Part shown: positions 26,413 through 36,130 of the stretch, one piece after another | How the letters are laid out: the number at the start of each line of letters is the position of its first letter | Position numbering within the stretch: position 1 is the first letter of the stretch | DNA from: Marinisporobacter sp. | GTDB taxonomy: Bacteria > Bacillota > Clostridia > Peptostreptococcales > Thermotaleaceae | Assembly: GCA_025210395.1 (NCBI GenBank) | Contig: JAOARV010000006.1 | Location: forward strand, 124,001-188,000 | Direction of reading: 5' to 3' | Length of the DNA stretch: 64,000 bases | Made by a program: the position numbers and the translations under genes | The notes under the pieces: generated by a model | Database searches by the model: none | Seen by the model: only the letters and a program-made list of their open reading frames with translations | What the model was told of the DNA's origin: nothing

Positions 26413-26946
26413 ATGAAAGAAATAGTTTTAATTTTATTATTACAAATGGTGTATGTACCATTATTTACTCTAAGAACTATTTTTATGGTAAAAAACATGA
26501 GTGTCTATGCTTCAATCCTAGGATTTTTAGATTGCTTGATTTATGTATTTGGATTGTCACTAGTGTTTAGCGGTGAGAAAAGCACATTGGCAATGATTGT
26601 TTATGCAGGAGGATTTGGAATAGGTATTTCAGTAGGTGGATATATTGAGAAAAGATTAGCCATAGGCTATACAAGTTTATGTGTAAATTTGATGAATAAA
26701 AATGATGAAATGATTAGAATACTAAGAGAAAATGGGTTTGGCGTTACTGTATTTGAAGGGGAAGGAAGAGATAGTACACGCTACAAACTAGAAATTTTAA
26801 CAAAACGCAATAGAGAAAATGAGCTAATGGATTTAATTGAATTTTATGATCCTAAAGCATTTATTATTTCTTATGAACCAAGAAAGTTCAAAGGTGGATT
26901 CTTAGTCAATAGAATGAAAAAACAAAGGAAAATAAAAAGTATGTAG
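26413..26946 (+). CDS. UPF0316 / DUF2179 membrane protein
   Basis: 177 residues. Three N-terminal membrane helices (about 1-20, 28-50, 56-80), then a DUF2179 cytoplasmic domain from 85: LCVNLMNKNDEMIRILRENGFGVTVFEGEGRDSTRYKLEILTKRNRENELMDLIEFYDPKAFIISYEPR. This matches UPF0316. The DUF2179 fold also ends the YitT protein at 33356 and is suspected to bind a small ligand. AAGGGGTAGG precedes the ATG. Function unknown; monocistronic with its own terminator. Confidence 0.9.
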   Translation: MKEIVLILLLQMVYVPLFTLRTIFMVKNMSVYASILGFLDCLIYVFGLSLVFSGEKSTLAMIVYAGGFGIGISVGGYIEKRLAIGYTSLCVNLMNKNDEMIRILRENGFGVTVFEGEGRDSTRYKLEILTKRNRENELMDLIEFYDPKAFIISYEPRKFKGGFLVNRMKKQRKIKSM

Positions 26947-26995
26947 AACAAAAAATGAATAAACAAATTTTATAGACCTTTAAGTCATAAATAAT

Positions 26996-27032
26996 AAAAA
27001 TACTCCTGAAAATTGAATAGGAGTATTTTTTT
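26996..27032 (+). terminator. Terminator after the UPF0316 gene
   Basis: 12-bp perfect stem AAAAATACTCCT (26996-27007) / AGGAGTATTTTT (27019-27030), ending in TTTTTTT. Confidence 0.92.
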
Positions 27033-27158
27033 AGAAAAAGAAAAAGCATATATGTAATAAAAAATTAAGAAATATGTTCACAATAAAAAAACATTTTATG
27101 ATAAAATAATAAAGTGTGCATATACTGTCAAACATTTGAGTTTAAGGGGGATTCTTGT

Positions 27159-27659
27159 ATGAAAAAGAGAGGCAAGTCTATGTTACTCATCATAAGCACT
27201 TGTATGGGGTTATTATTCTGTTCTTATGTGGCAATGGCTATGGGGATGGAGCCAGGATCAGAGGAAGATCCAATTGTTACAAAAGGCTATATAGAGCTTA
27301 GGGTAAATCAGCTTAAATATTATATAGATGAAAGAATAAAGGAAGCAATAGGAAACAATAATACAAGTAGTACCCAAGTACCTACACAGGTACCTGTATT
27401 TGAAATAGTAGAGGTTCAAAAAGGACAAAAGGTTATTGGTGGAGCCAGCACAGAAATGATTATTCGTTCTGGAAAAGTATCGGCTATTGCTAGTGCATCA
27501 GGAGGAATTGCTGATCTAATTTCTGGACAAGATTTAAAGAGCGGTGAAATAGTACCCCTGAATCATTTACTTTTATTACCAAGAGGAGATGGCAGAGGCG
27601 TAGAAGTTCTTATGAATCAGACTTATATATTGATTAAAGGAAGTTATGAGATTCAATAA
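27159..27659 (+). CDS. Secreted protein of unknown function upstream of murJ
   Basis: 166 residues from ATG 27159 after AAGGGGG. Signal peptide to about residue 26 (VAMAMG). The mature start GSEEDPIVTKGYIELRVNQLKYYIDE is an acidic segment followed by a short helix, then a Thr/Pro/Gln linker (STQVPTQVPV), then a compact beta-rich domain (FEIVEVQKGQKVIGGASTEMIIRSGKVSAIASASGGIADLISGQDL...LPRGDGRGVEV). I recognise the layout from clostridia but not a function. Its terminator overlaps the stop, so it is separate from the murJ operon. Confidence 0.7.
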   Translation: MKKRGKSMLLIISTCMGLLFCSYVAMAMGMEPGSEEDPIVTKGYIELRVNQLKYYIDERIKEAIGNNNTSSTQVPTQVPVFEIVEVQKGQKVIGGASTEMIIRSGKVSAIASASGGIADLISGQDLKSGEIVPLNHLLLLPRGDGRGVEVLMNQTYILIKGSYEIQ

Positions 27660-27680
27660 AAGCGCTTGTGCGCTTTTTTT
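27658..27680 (+). terminator. Short strong terminator before murJ
   Basis: AAAAGCGC-TTGT-GCGCTTTT followed by three more Ts; it begins in the stop codon of the secreted protein. Confidence 0.9.
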
Positions 27681-27697
27681 CAATCATGGAGGTTCGG

Positions 27698-30600
27698 ATG
27701 AATAATTATAAAAAAACAATAAAGACAATTTTTGCAGTGATTAGCTTGACTTTCCTTGCTAAATTCCTAGGGTTTTTTAGAGATGCTTTATTAGTAAGTA
27801 AGTTAGGGGCAAATATGGAGTCTGATGCATATATTATGGCCTTAAACAGTACTTCTATTGTATTTGTGAGTATTGGTGCTGCCATTGTTACAGGGACGAT
27901 CCCTATTATTGTGAGGCTTTTTAGTAAAGCTAGTAAAAAAGAAGCTTTTTCTTTTGTAAATAATTTATTAAATATTTTAATTGGGATATCATTTTTGTTC
28001 ACCCTTTTAGGGGAATTGTTTTCAAAACAAATGATGAAAATTCTTGCAGGGGGATTTGATCCTTATAAGTTTGATTTAACGGTGAAATTAACAAGGATTA
28101 TGCTTCCTATTTTAATATTTATATGTATTACTTATATATTTGTGGCACTCCTACAATCTATGGAAAGATTTAAGGTTACATCTATTATCAGTATGCCAGC
28201 TAATATTTTGATGATTTTCTTTTTACTTTTCTTCTCGCAAAAATATGGTGTTGAGGGATTGGCCGTTGTAACAACTATTGGATGGATGCTACAATTTTTA
28301 GTGATGACGCCTGTCCTTTATAAGGAAGGCTATAGATATAAGTTCAGTATAAACTTTAAAGATCGTCACATAAAAGAATTTTTTTCTATGATCTTATTTA
28401 TTATGATTGTATCGGCTGTTAGCCAAATCAATATTTTATTAGATGAAAAGCAAGCATCCTTTTTAGGACATGGGAAGATCTCTTATTTATATTATGCCAA
28501 TATTTTGTATCAAGCTATTACAACGACTACTGTTTTAGGGATTAACACCGTCATGTTTCCTAAATTTGCTGAAAAGGCAGTTAGCTTGAGTGAAAAGCAA
28601 TATGCTAAGTTTATTACGGGGATTATCAATTTAATGATTTTTGTGTTATTACCTATGACAGCAGGAATCGTGCTTTTAAGGGAGCCTATTATAGGATTTG
28701 TATTTGAGAGAGGTCAATTTACCCATGAATCCACTATTATTACAGGTGCTGTATTTGCATGTTATGCTTTAGGAATGATTAGCTTTGGGATTTTAGATGT
28801 AGTGAATAAAGCCTTTTATGCAAGAAATGATAAGAAAAACCCTATGCAATATGCTTTACTCATTATTGCTTTGAATATGGGATTCAATCTGATATTAGGA
28901 CCTAAATTTGGCGTTATGGGATTAGCACTAGGAACAGTAGCTGCATCTACCATAGGAAGTTTTGGTTTGATCAGAGCATTTAAGATGAAGATGGGCTATT
29001 TAGAGAGTAAAAAGCTAGGAGTGACGTTTCTAAAGGTAATCCTTAGTTGCTGTGTAATGGCTCTAGTGGTTATGCCAACCTTAAAGCTTTTAAACATGCA
29101 CTTTTATCATAAGGGCTTAATAGGAAAAGTGATCATTCTAGCTGTTCCAAGTATTTTAGGGGGAGCTATTTACGCTTTTGTAACCATGAAGCTAAAGATA
29201 GAGGAAGCCTTTAGTGTATATAATCATTTTATGGAGCCAATCATTAAAAAATTTAAAGGAAGTAAAGGACATAAGACCATAAAAAAAGGATGTGAAGGAA
29301 TGAAGACAAATCGTATTTTACTAGGTGTTTTGATCTTTGCTGTATTGATTTCTTCCATGACTGCCATGACAAGAATGAATAAAGAAGCGAATAACAAAAC
29401 AGTAGATGTAGTATTAGATTATACTGAATTTGAAAAAATGGCAAAGCAATCAGATAAAGATTTAGGGTGGTGGTTTAAAAAGCTAAAAACTTTAGGAGTA
29501 AGCAGTGTTGGGTTAAATGAAGAGAGCTTTGAAACAATGCTAGCAGAAAAGAAGCCTATCAAGGTTGAAATGATTGGAAATATCATTAAAGATATGAATT
29601 GGGAAAATAAATATCCAAAAGAATTGGTAGAACTTTTCAAGGAAGAAAAAATAGATGAATATGATCTTTTAACAAGTACCAATTCAAAGGAGTTATATGG
29701 ATTTATTAAAAAGGGATTAGAAGATCGATATGATGAAGAGAAATTCAAAATCATAAAGGATGAAGAAATTTACTTTTTCCTATTAAATGGAACGGTAGAT
29801 GATGCATTATATACATCTATTGAAAAAATTTATGATGGAAAGAAGAAAGGATTTAAAGAAGTTTCTAATCTTTATTCTTCTAAATTAATTAGATTAGGAT
29901 TAGGGCTAGATGAAGAAAAGGTGAATTTAATTAAAAATAGTGGGCTTACAGTAGTTCCAAGACCTACTAATTATAAGAGCTATAGTTCGAAAAAATTAGT
30001 TGAGGGAACGATTGATCATTATGAAAAATTAAATCTTAAACCTCCTTACATGATTTTTGGAGGAGGAGAAGTTTTAGGGTATAAAGAGAATGTGAAGCTT
30101 TTAGAAGATTATATGAGAAAAAATGATATCAAGGTAGGCATGATTGAATCGAATGTACAAAGAGAACATATTAAGCAAGAAGGACTATATGATTTAACAA
30201 GAAATTTAGAGTATAATAGTGTGAGAATTTTCAGCGTATGGGATTATATCCAACAGAGATTTCAGTATTACAACTATAAGGGTGCAGAGGAAATAGAAAA
30301 CACCTTAAATAGAGCAGTCACAGAAAGAAATATAAGGGTCATTTATTTTAAGCCTTTTAAATATGATGCTCGTAGCTATGTGACAGATTATAAAGAATAT
30401 GAAAAGATGTTTGACCGATTTAAAAGTAGACTAGAAAGTCATGATATAAAGGTAGGTCCTGCTAGTATATTAAGAGCGAATCATGTAAGAAATCGTTATA
30501 AGATCATGATTTCTTGGGGAGTTGTAGCAGGAGGGCTAATACTCCTGAATCACATTATAAGATTAAAAGAGAAAATAAATTATCTATTATTAGGACTTGG

Positions 30601-31459
30601 AATATTTGGTGTGACAGGATTATTCTTGGTAAAACCAATGTTTGCAGAAATTTTATTAGCATTAGGGGCAGCCATTGTATTTCCATCTCTAAGTATGGCA
30701 TATTTCTGCAATAGAGGTAGTCTTTATTATCAAGAAAAAATCCATAAAGATTCTATCATAAAGGTTATTGCTTTGAGTATCAAAACTTTAGTCATATGCT
30801 CCTTGATTTCTTTTATAGGATCTCTCATGGTAGGAAGTATTCTTTCAGATATTGAATATTTACTAGAAATGAGTATTTTTAGAGGAGTTAAATTTAGTCA
30901 ATTAATTCCTATTGTGTTATTTATGATCCTTTATATAGGACATTTTGGTTATAAGAGAAATAAAGGAATAAAAGAAGAAAAAACACTAAAATGGGAAGAT
31001 TTAAAAAACTTATTATTTGATGATGTAAAGATTATTTATGTACTCCTTGGGATGATTGTTTTAGTTGTTGGATATATATATATGGCTAGGACTGGTCATG
31101 AAACAAATGTACAGCCATCTAATTTAGAGATGATCTTTAGAAATATTTTAGAAGAAAAGTTTTATGCTAGACCAAGAACAAAAGAGTTTTTATTTGCATT
31201 TCCAGCACTTATGATAGGTGTTTTTGCAGCAAAATATAGATTTAAGTGGATTGCCTTTGGATTTGGATTAGCTGCAGTAATCGGACAAACCTCTATTGTA
31301 AATACTTTTTGTCATTTAAGAACGCCTATGCTCTTATCCATTGTAAGAACAGGATACTCCTTAAGTTTTGGAATAGTGCTTGGAACCATTTGCGTTGGTG
31401 TATTATATATGGTTGTGAAGCTCTTTAATAGGATGAGGGGAGAAAAGCTGGATGGGTAA
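27698..31459 (+). CDS. murJ: MurJ lipid II flippase fused to a DUF5693 membrane protein
   Basis: 1253 residues from ATG 27698 (GGAGGTTCGG upstream). Residues 1-~515 are a complete MurJ/MviN flippase: about 14 helices, the N-terminal FLAKFLGFFRDALLVSKLGANMESDAYIMA and the GAAIVTGTIPII segment. After a basic linker (KKFKGSKGHKTIKKGCEG) a second protein starts with MKTNRILLGVLIFAVLISS: a DUF5693 protein with one N-terminal helix, a large extracytoplasmic domain (about 560-935) and seven or so C-terminal helices. MurJ and DUF5693 are usually separate adjacent genes. An A7 run (29281-29287) lies exactly in the linker; one extra A would end MurJ shortly after and leave DUF5693 to start at ATG 29300. 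Downstream csaB overlaps, so the unit is an envelope-polymer operon. Confidence 0.88.
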   Translation: MNNYKKTIKTIFAVISLTFLAKFLGFFRDALLVSKLGANMESDAYIMALNSTSIVFVSIGAAIVTGTIPIIVRLFSKASKKEAFSFVNNLLNILIGISFLFTLLGELFSKQMMKILAGGFDPYKFDLTVKLTRIMLPILIFICITYIFVALLQSMERFKVTSIISMPANILMIFFLLFFSQKYGVEGLAVVTTIGWMLQFLVMTPVLYKEGYRYKFSINFKDRHIKEFFSMILFIMIVSAVSQINILLDEKQASFLGHGKISYLYYANILYQAITTTTVLGINTVMFPKFAEKAVSLSEKQYAKFITGIINLMIFVLLPMTAGIVLLREPIIGFVFERGQFTHESTIITGAVFACYALGMISFGILDVVNKAFYARNDKKNPMQYALLIIALNMGFNLILGPKFGVMGLALGTVAASTIGSFGLIRAFKMKMGYLESKKLGVTFLKVILSCCVMALVVMPTLKLLNMHFYHKGLIGKVIILAVPSILGGAIYAFVTMKLKIEEAFSVYNHFMEPIIKKFKGSKGHKTIKKGCEGMKTNRILLGVLIFAVLISSMTAMTRMNKEANNKTVDVVLDYTEFEKMAKQSDKDLGWWFKKLKTLGVSSVGLNEESFETMLAEKKPIKVEMIGNIIKDMNWENKYPKELVELFKEEKIDEYDLLTSTNSKELYGFIKKGLEDRYDEEKFKIIKDEEIYFFLLNGTVDDALYTSIEKIYDGKKKGFKEVSNLYSSKLIRLGLGLDEEKVNLIKNSGLTVVPRPTNYKSYSSKKLVEGTIDHYEKLNLKPPYMIFGGGEVLGYKENVKLLEDYMRKNDIKVGMIESNVQREHIKQEGLYDLTRNLEYNSVRIFSVWDYIQQRFQYYNYKGAEEIENTLNRAVTERNIRVIYFKPFKYDARSYVTDYKEYEKMFDRFKSRLESHDIKVGPASILRANHVRNRYKIMISWGVVAGGLILLNHIIRLKEKINYLLLGLGIFGVTGLFLVKPMFAEILLALGAAIVFPSLSMAYFCNRGSLYYQEKIHKDSIIKVIALSIKTLVICSLISFIGSLMVGSILSDIEYLLEMSIFRGVKFSQLIPIVLFMILYIGHFGYKRNKGIKEEKTLKWEDLKNLLFDDVKIIYVLLGMIVLVVGYIYMARTGHETNVQPSNLEMIFRNILEEKFYARPRTKEFLFAFPALMIGVFAAKYRFKWIAFGFGLAAVIGQTSIVNTFCHLRTPMLLSIVRTGYSLSFGIVLGTICVGVLYMVVKLFNRMRGEKLDG

Positions 31460-32558
31460 GGTAGTTATTTCAGGTTATTATGGTTTTAACAATGTGGGGG
31501 ATGAATCAATTTTAACCTCCATTGTTACGAATTTTAAGGAGCATGTAGAAGATGTTGAAATAACAGTATTATCAGCAAATCCTAAGAGTACAGAAGAAAA
31601 GCACAAAATACATGCTATCGATAGAAAAAGTATAAAGGAAATCTTTCAAGCCATAAAAAAATGTGATCTATTTATTAGTGGTGGAGGAAGCTTATTACAA
31701 GATGTTACAAGTCGTAGAAGTGTTACCTATTATTTAGTGATTATATTTATGGCAATCTTTTTAAGAAAAAAAGTATTGATCTATGGACAAGGGATCGGAC
31801 CTATCAATAGAAAATCTAATCAATATATGGTAAGGTGGATTTTGAATAAAGTAGATGCTATTATTGTAAGGGATGAAGGGTCTTATGAATTATTAAAGCA
31901 TATTGGTGTCACTAAACCGCCTACCTTTGTAACAACAGATCCAGTCATTGGACTAAAAAAAGCAAATCTTGAGTTAGGAAGTAAAATACTGAACAAAGAA
32001 GGCATGAACCAATTAAGGGAAAAACCCTTAATTGGATTTGCCATTAGAGGTTGGCGTGAGCGAGATGATTTTATAGATAAGATCTGTAATATAGCAGATA
32101 AGTTAGTTGAAAATTTTCATATGGATGTAGCATTTATTCCTTTTCATTTTAAAGAAGATATGAAAATAATGGATGAAATAGAAAAAAGAATGAAGCATCA
32201 GGCACTCTTCATTAGAAATAGATATGAGATAGATGAAATGTTAGCTCTTGTTGGAAACCTTGACCTTCTTGTAGGGGTAAGGCTACATTCTTTAATCTTT
32301 GCGGCTATTATGAATACGCCAATTATTGCTATTTCTTATGATCCTAAAATTGATAGCTTTATGAAATCTCTACAACTAGACCCTTTATGCAGTACAGAAG
32401 ACTTAAATGAGGTTGATTTGATTTTAGAGATAGAAAAGGTGCAAAAAAATAAGGAAGCTTATCAAGTGGTACTAGAAGAAAAAGTAAAAACATTACAGGA
32501 AAAGTTAAGGATCAATGAACAGGTTGTAATAGAGATTTTAAAGGAAGGAGAAAGGTAA
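31452..32558 (+). CDS. csaB: Polysaccharide pyruvyl transferase CsaB
   Basis: 368 residues. Adds a ketal-linked pyruvate to a cell-wall polysaccharide, making the ligand that SLH-domain proteins bind. Features: VVISGYYGFNNVGDESIL at the N-terminus (glycosyltransferase-like nucleotide fold), LFISGGGSLLQDVTSRRSVTYY, VLIYGQGIGPI, IVRDEGSYELL, VGVRLHSLIFAAI and TPIIAISYDPKI, all conserved in CsaB. It overlaps the murJ-DUF5693 stop by 8 bases and ends with a 1-base overlap on the next gene, so the three are coupled. Confidence 0.95.
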   Translation: MGKVVISGYYGFNNVGDESILTSIVTNFKEHVEDVEITVLSANPKSTEEKHKIHAIDRKSIKEIFQAIKKCDLFISGGGSLLQDVTSRRSVTYYLVIIFMAIFLRKKVLIYGQGIGPINRKSNQYMVRWILNKVDAIIVRDEGSYELLKHIGVTKPPTFVTTDPVIGLKKANLELGSKILNKEGMNQLREKPLIGFAIRGWRERDDFIDKICNIADKLVENFHMDVAFIPFHFKEDMKIMDEIEKRMKHQALFIRNRYEIDEMLALVGNLDLLVGVRLHSLIFAAIMNTPIIAISYDPKIDSFMKSLQLDPLCSTEDLNEVDLILEIEKVQKNKEAYQVVLEEKVKTLQEKLRINEQVVIEILKEGER

Positions 32559-33283
32559 TGATCAAAGGGAAAGTAGATATTATGGGTGTATTCATTGATC
32601 AAGGAAATTTAGAGGATGCAGCGAATCGCTCTATAGATTTTTTGAATACGGATGGTTGTAAAATGATTATTACACCCAATACAGAAATTATCATGAGTGC
32701 ACAGGAAAATTTAAAATTACGCCAAATTATCAATACGGCTGATTTAGTCATCCCTGATGGAATAGGACTAATATATGCTTCTAAAATCCAGAAAAAAGGA
32801 CTCACAGAAAGAGTGACCGGTGTAGATTTAATGCACAAAATTTTAAGTCATTGCAATGAAACGGAAAAGAGCATATATATTTTAGGAGGAAAGCCAGGGG
32901 TTGCCAAGAAGGCTTGCGAAAATATAAAAAGTAAATTACCAGGAATAACTATAAAAGGATTTCGCGATGGCTATTTCAAAGAAGAGGAAGAAAGTGAGAT
33001 AATAGAAAAGATCAATGAACTGAATCCAGATATATTATTTGTAGCATTAGGAGCACCTAAGCAAGAAATATGGATGGGTCAATATAGAGAAAAGTTAAAT
33101 TCAAAAATGATTATGGGTGTTGGTGGAAGTGTAGACGTTCTTGCAGGAACGGTAAAAAGAGCACCTGAAATCTATCAAAAGCTAGGGCTTGAATGGTTTT
33201 ATAGATTACTAAAAGAGCCTTGGAGATATAAAAGAATGATGGTACTTCCGAAGTTTATGATTAAGGTTATATTTAGTAAATAA
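32558..33283 (+). CDS. WecG/TagA/CpsF-family glycosyltransferase
   Basis: 241 residues. Transfers an N-acetyl-mannosamine-type sugar onto undecaprenyl-PP-GlcNAc in teichoic acid or secondary wall polymer synthesis, as TagA does. Motifs: GVFIDQGNLEDAANRSIDFL, IITPNTEIIMSAQEN, ADLVIPDGIGLIYASKI (catalytic Asp region), GVDLMHKIL, YILGGKPGVAKKACENI, ILFVALGAPKQEIWM and GVGGSVDVLAGTVKRAPEIYQKLGLEWFYRLLKEPWR with a basic C-terminal membrane-targeting tail. Last gene of the murJ-csaB operon; together they suggest a pyruvylated secondary wall polymer. Confidence 0.93.
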   Translation: MIKGKVDIMGVFIDQGNLEDAANRSIDFLNTDGCKMIITPNTEIIMSAQENLKLRQIINTADLVIPDGIGLIYASKIQKKGLTERVTGVDLMHKILSHCNETEKSIYILGGKPGVAKKACENIKSKLPGITIKGFRDGYFKEEEESEIIEKINELNPDILFVALGAPKQEIWMGQYREKLNSKMIMGVGGSVDVLAGTVKRAPEIYQKLGLEWFYRLLKEPWRYKRMMVLPKFMIKVIFSK

Positions 33284-33295
33284 TATAAAAGAAAA

Positions 33296-33323
33296 TTGAT
33301 TAAATATTTTACTATGATATAAT
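33296..33323 (+). promoter_or_regulatory. Probable promoter of yitT
   Basis: TTGATT (33296-33301) and TATAAT (33318-33323) with a 16-base spacer, 32 bases before the GTG start. Confidence 0.55.
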
Positions 33324-33355
33324 AATTGAGATGATATAGTAATTGAGGTGAAAAT

Positions 33356-34216
33356 GTGGCAGAAAAATTAAAAGCTTCAATTTTCTTTGATTATTTATTG
33401 ATCACAATAGGGACTCTAATCATAGCCTTTGCAATTGTATTTTTCCTAAGTCCTAATATGATTGCACCTGGAGGGGTGACAGGACTAGCTATTGTTATAA
33501 AGAAAATAGCAGGGATTCCTATTGATCTTACCAACTTAGTGATCAATACTCCATTATTTATTCTAGGTCTTATGATTTTAGGGAAAAAGTTTGGTGCTAA
33601 AACTGCTTATGGAACGATTACTTTATCTCTTTTTATAAGGATAATCATGACGATCCTAGGAGAAAATATAGTAGGTACAAGTGATTTATTATTAGCTAGT
33701 CTTTATGGTGGTGTTATACTTGGGATTGGCATTGGTATTGTATTTAAAGCAGGAGGAACTACAGGAGGGACGGACCTTGCTGGAGCCATTTTAAATAAAT
33801 ATATACCTAGTCTTAGTATACCTAAGCTTATGATGTGCATTGACTTAACTATTGTAATTAGTGCAGGAATTGTAAATGGAAAGTTAGAAACAGCCCTGTA
33901 TTCTGTGATTACATTATATATTATTGTGAAAATGGCAGATTTTGTTATTGAGGGATTAAACTATGCAAAAGCATTTTTTATTATTTCTAACGATGCACAA
34001 AAAATAGGACAAGTGATTATGAAGGACTTAGATAGAGGTGCCACTATTCTTCAAGGAAGAGGCATGTATACAGGAAAGGATAAAGATGTGATTCTTTGTA
34101 TTGTGGACAGGTCACAAGTGACAAAGCTTAAAAATATTGTCAATGGTATTGATCGTCATGCTTTTATGATGGTGACGACGATTCATGAAGTATTAGGAGA
34201 AGGTTTCAAAAAATAA
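33356..34216 (+). CDS. YitT-family membrane protein
   Basis: 286 residues from GTG 33356, preceded by TTGAGGTGAAAAT. Five or six hydrophobic helices in 10-200, with the family signatures [20 protein letters not shown] and [20 protein letters not shown], then a C-terminal DUF2179 domain (about 205-280: [45 protein letters not shown]). Function is unproven; the family is widespread in Firmicutes and thought to be transporter-like. Confidence 0.93.
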   Translation: MAEKLKASIFFDYLLITIGTLIIAFAIVFFLSPNMIAPGGVTGLAIVIKKIAGIPIDLTNLVINTPLFILGLMILGKKFGAKTAYGTITLSLFIRIIMTILGENIVGTSDLLLASLYGGVILGIGIGIVFKAGGTTGGTDLAGAILNKYIPSLSIPKLMMCIDLTIVISAGIVNGKLETALYSVITLYIIVKMADFVIEGLNYAKAFFIISNDAQKIGQVIMKDLDRGATILQGRGMYTGKDKDVILCIVDRSQVTKLKNIVNGIDRHAFMMVTTIHEVLGEGFKK

Positions 34217-34239
34217 CTATACATAAGGAGGGTTTCAGG

Positions 34240-35067
34240 TTGGCAAAAGTAGATTATGAAATGTTAAAGAAAAATGCCACAGAGATTCGAAAAGGAATTA
34301 TTAAAGCAATACATGCAGCTGGATCAGGGCATCCAGGAGGATCTTTATCTGCTGCAGATATTTTGACTACTCTTTATTTTTATAAGATGAAAGTAGACCC
34401 TGAGAATCCTAAATGGGAAGAAAGAGATAGATTTGTACTATCAAAGGGACATGCAGCACCTGTTCTTTATGCAACTTTAGCAGAAAAAGGATTTTTCCCT
34501 AAAGAAGAGCTATTAAAACTAAGACATATGGGGGCTATGCTACAAGGACATCCTGATATGAAAGGTACTCCAGGAATTGAAATGTCTACAGGTTCTTTAG
34601 GACAAGGATTTTCCTGCAGTGTTGGTATGGCACTGGCTTCAAAAGTTGATCAAAAAGATAATAGGGTATATGCGCTACTTGGAGATGGAGAAGTACAAGA
34701 AGGTCTTGTTTGGGAAGCTGCAATGGCGGCAAGTCATTATAAATTAGATAATTTAACAGCAATCCTAGATTTTAATGGTCTTCAAATAGATGGAAAAAAT
34801 GAAGATGTTATGAATATTCATCCTATCAAAGAGAAGTGGGAAAGTTTTGGATGGTATGTTATTGAAATAGATGGACATAATTTTGAAGAAATTATAAAAG
34901 CTTTTGATCAAGCTGATGGAATAAAGAATCAACCTACTATGATTATTGCAAAAACGATTAAAGGTAAAGGCGTTTCATTCATGGAAAATCAAGCAGGTTG
35001 GCATGGTAGTGCACCTAAAGATGAAGAAGCAGAACAAGCATTGAAGGAATTAGGAGGTGCCAACTAA
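34240..35067 (+). CDS. Transketolase, N-terminal (TPP-binding) subunit
   Basis: 275 residues from TTG 34240 after AAGGAGGGTTT. Binds the pyrophosphate of thiamine diphosphate: [68 protein letters not shown] and the GDGE-x-QEGLVWEA metal motif. It transfers two-carbon ketol units in the non-oxidative pentose phosphate pathway. Split transketolases with N- and C-halves on separate genes are normal in many Clostridia and archaea, so this is not a broken gene. It overlaps the C-half by one base. Confidence 0.97.
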   Translation: MAKVDYEMLKKNATEIRKGIIKAIHAAGSGHPGGSLSAADILTTLYFYKMKVDPENPKWEERDRFVLSKGHAAPVLYATLAEKGFFPKEELLKLRHMGAMLQGHPDMKGTPGIEMSTGSLGQGFSCSVGMALASKVDQKDNRVYALLGDGEVQEGLVWEAAMAASHYKLDNLTAILDFNGLQIDGKNEDVMNIHPIKEKWESFGWYVIEIDGHNFEEIIKAFDQADGIKNQPTMIIAKTIKGKGVSFMENQAGWHGSAPKDEEAEQALKELGGAN

Positions 35068-36005
35068 TGAGTCAAAAAATCGCTACAAGAGAAGCTTATG
35101 GAAAAGCGTTAGTAAAATTAGGGCAAATCAATGAAGATGTAGTTGTATTAGATGCAGATTTATCAAAATCAACAAAGACTGCTGTATTTCAAAAGGAATT
35201 CCCAAATAGATTTTTTAATATGGGAATAGCAGAACAAAACTTAATGGGAGTAGCAGCAGGTTTTGCAACAAGTGGAAAGATTCCATTTGCTAGTACCTTT
35301 GCTATGTTTGCTACAGGTAGAGCCTTTGAAATTATCAGGAACTCGATAGCCTATCCAAAAGTAAATGTGAAGGTATGTGCAACTCATGCAGGTATTACTG
35401 TAGGGGAAGATGGAGCTTCTCATCAAGCCTTAGAGGATTTAGCTGTTATGAGAGCTATTCCGAATATGGTGGTACTAAATCCTGCAGATGCTGTATCAGC
35501 AGAAAAGGCTGTATTTGCTATGGCAGAATATGCAGGTCCTGTCTATGCAAGATTTGGTAGAGCTGCAGTTCCTGTGATTTATGATGAAGATATGAAATTT
35601 GAAATAGGAAAAGGAATAGAAGTAAAGACAGGTAAAGATGCTACGATTATTGCAACAGGAATTTTAGTGGCAGAAGCCCTTGAGGCAAGAGAACTTCTAT
35701 TAAAGGAAGGAATCGAAGTAAGGGTTATTGATATGCATACAATCAAGCCTATTGATACAGAGATGATCATAAAAGCCGCTAATGAAACAGGTGCTATTGT
35801 TACAGCAGAAGAGCACAATGTTATTGGTGGACTTGGATCAGCTGTAGCTGAGGTATTAGTAGAAAATAAACCAGTGCCAATGAAAAGAATCGGAACACAA
35901 GATACCTTTGGAGAGTCTGGAAAGCCAAGAGAATTAATGGAAAAATATGAGTTAACTGCAAAGGATATTGTAGAGTCTGTAAAGACAGTTATTAAAAATA
36001 AATAA
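35067..36005 (+). CDS. Transketolase, C-terminal subunit
   Basis: 312 residues. Pyrimidine-binding and C-terminal domains: VVLDADLSKSTKT, FNMGIAEQNLMGVAAGFATSGKIPFASTFAMFATGRAFEIIRNSIAYP (with the catalytic Glu of GIAEQN), THAGITVGEDGASHQALEDLAVMR, then the swivel domain ATIIATGILVAEALEAR...VRVIDMHTIKPID. GGAGGTGCC upstream; the start codon overlaps the preceding stop (TAATG), giving a stoichiometric pair. Confidence 0.97.
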   Translation: MSQKIATREAYGKALVKLGQINEDVVVLDADLSKSTKTAVFQKEFPNRFFNMGIAEQNLMGVAAGFATSGKIPFASTFAMFATGRAFEIIRNSIAYPKVNVKVCATHAGITVGEDGASHQALEDLAVMRAIPNMVVLNPADAVSAEKAVFAMAEYAGPVYARFGRAAVPVIYDEDMKFEIGKGIEVKTGKDATIIATGILVAEALEARELLLKEGIEVRVIDMHTIKPIDTEMIIKAANETGAIVTAEEHNVIGGLGSAVAEVLVENKPVPMKRIGTQDTFGESGKPRELMEKYELTAKDIVESVKTVIKNK

Positions 36006-36011
36006 GCATAT

Positions 36012-36049
36012 AAAAAATACTGAGAGCTTTTAAGCTCTCAGTATTTTTT
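36012..36049 (+). terminator. Transketolase terminator
   Basis: 18-bp perfect stem AAAAAATACTGAGAGCTT / AAGCTCTCAGTATTTTTT with a 2-base centre. Confidence 0.95.
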
Positions 36050-36130
36050 ATATTTAAATTCCTTGAGAATATTTGTACCCTTTTTAGAATAAGATTTAGT
36101 ATAGAGAGAGGGAAAAAGGGGGGGAAACTG

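Noticed and set aside
34240-36005. Transketolase in two pieces as a possible frameshifted gene
   Set aside because: The one-base overlap with its own ribosome binding site and the domain boundary match the natural split transketolases of Clostridia and archaea.
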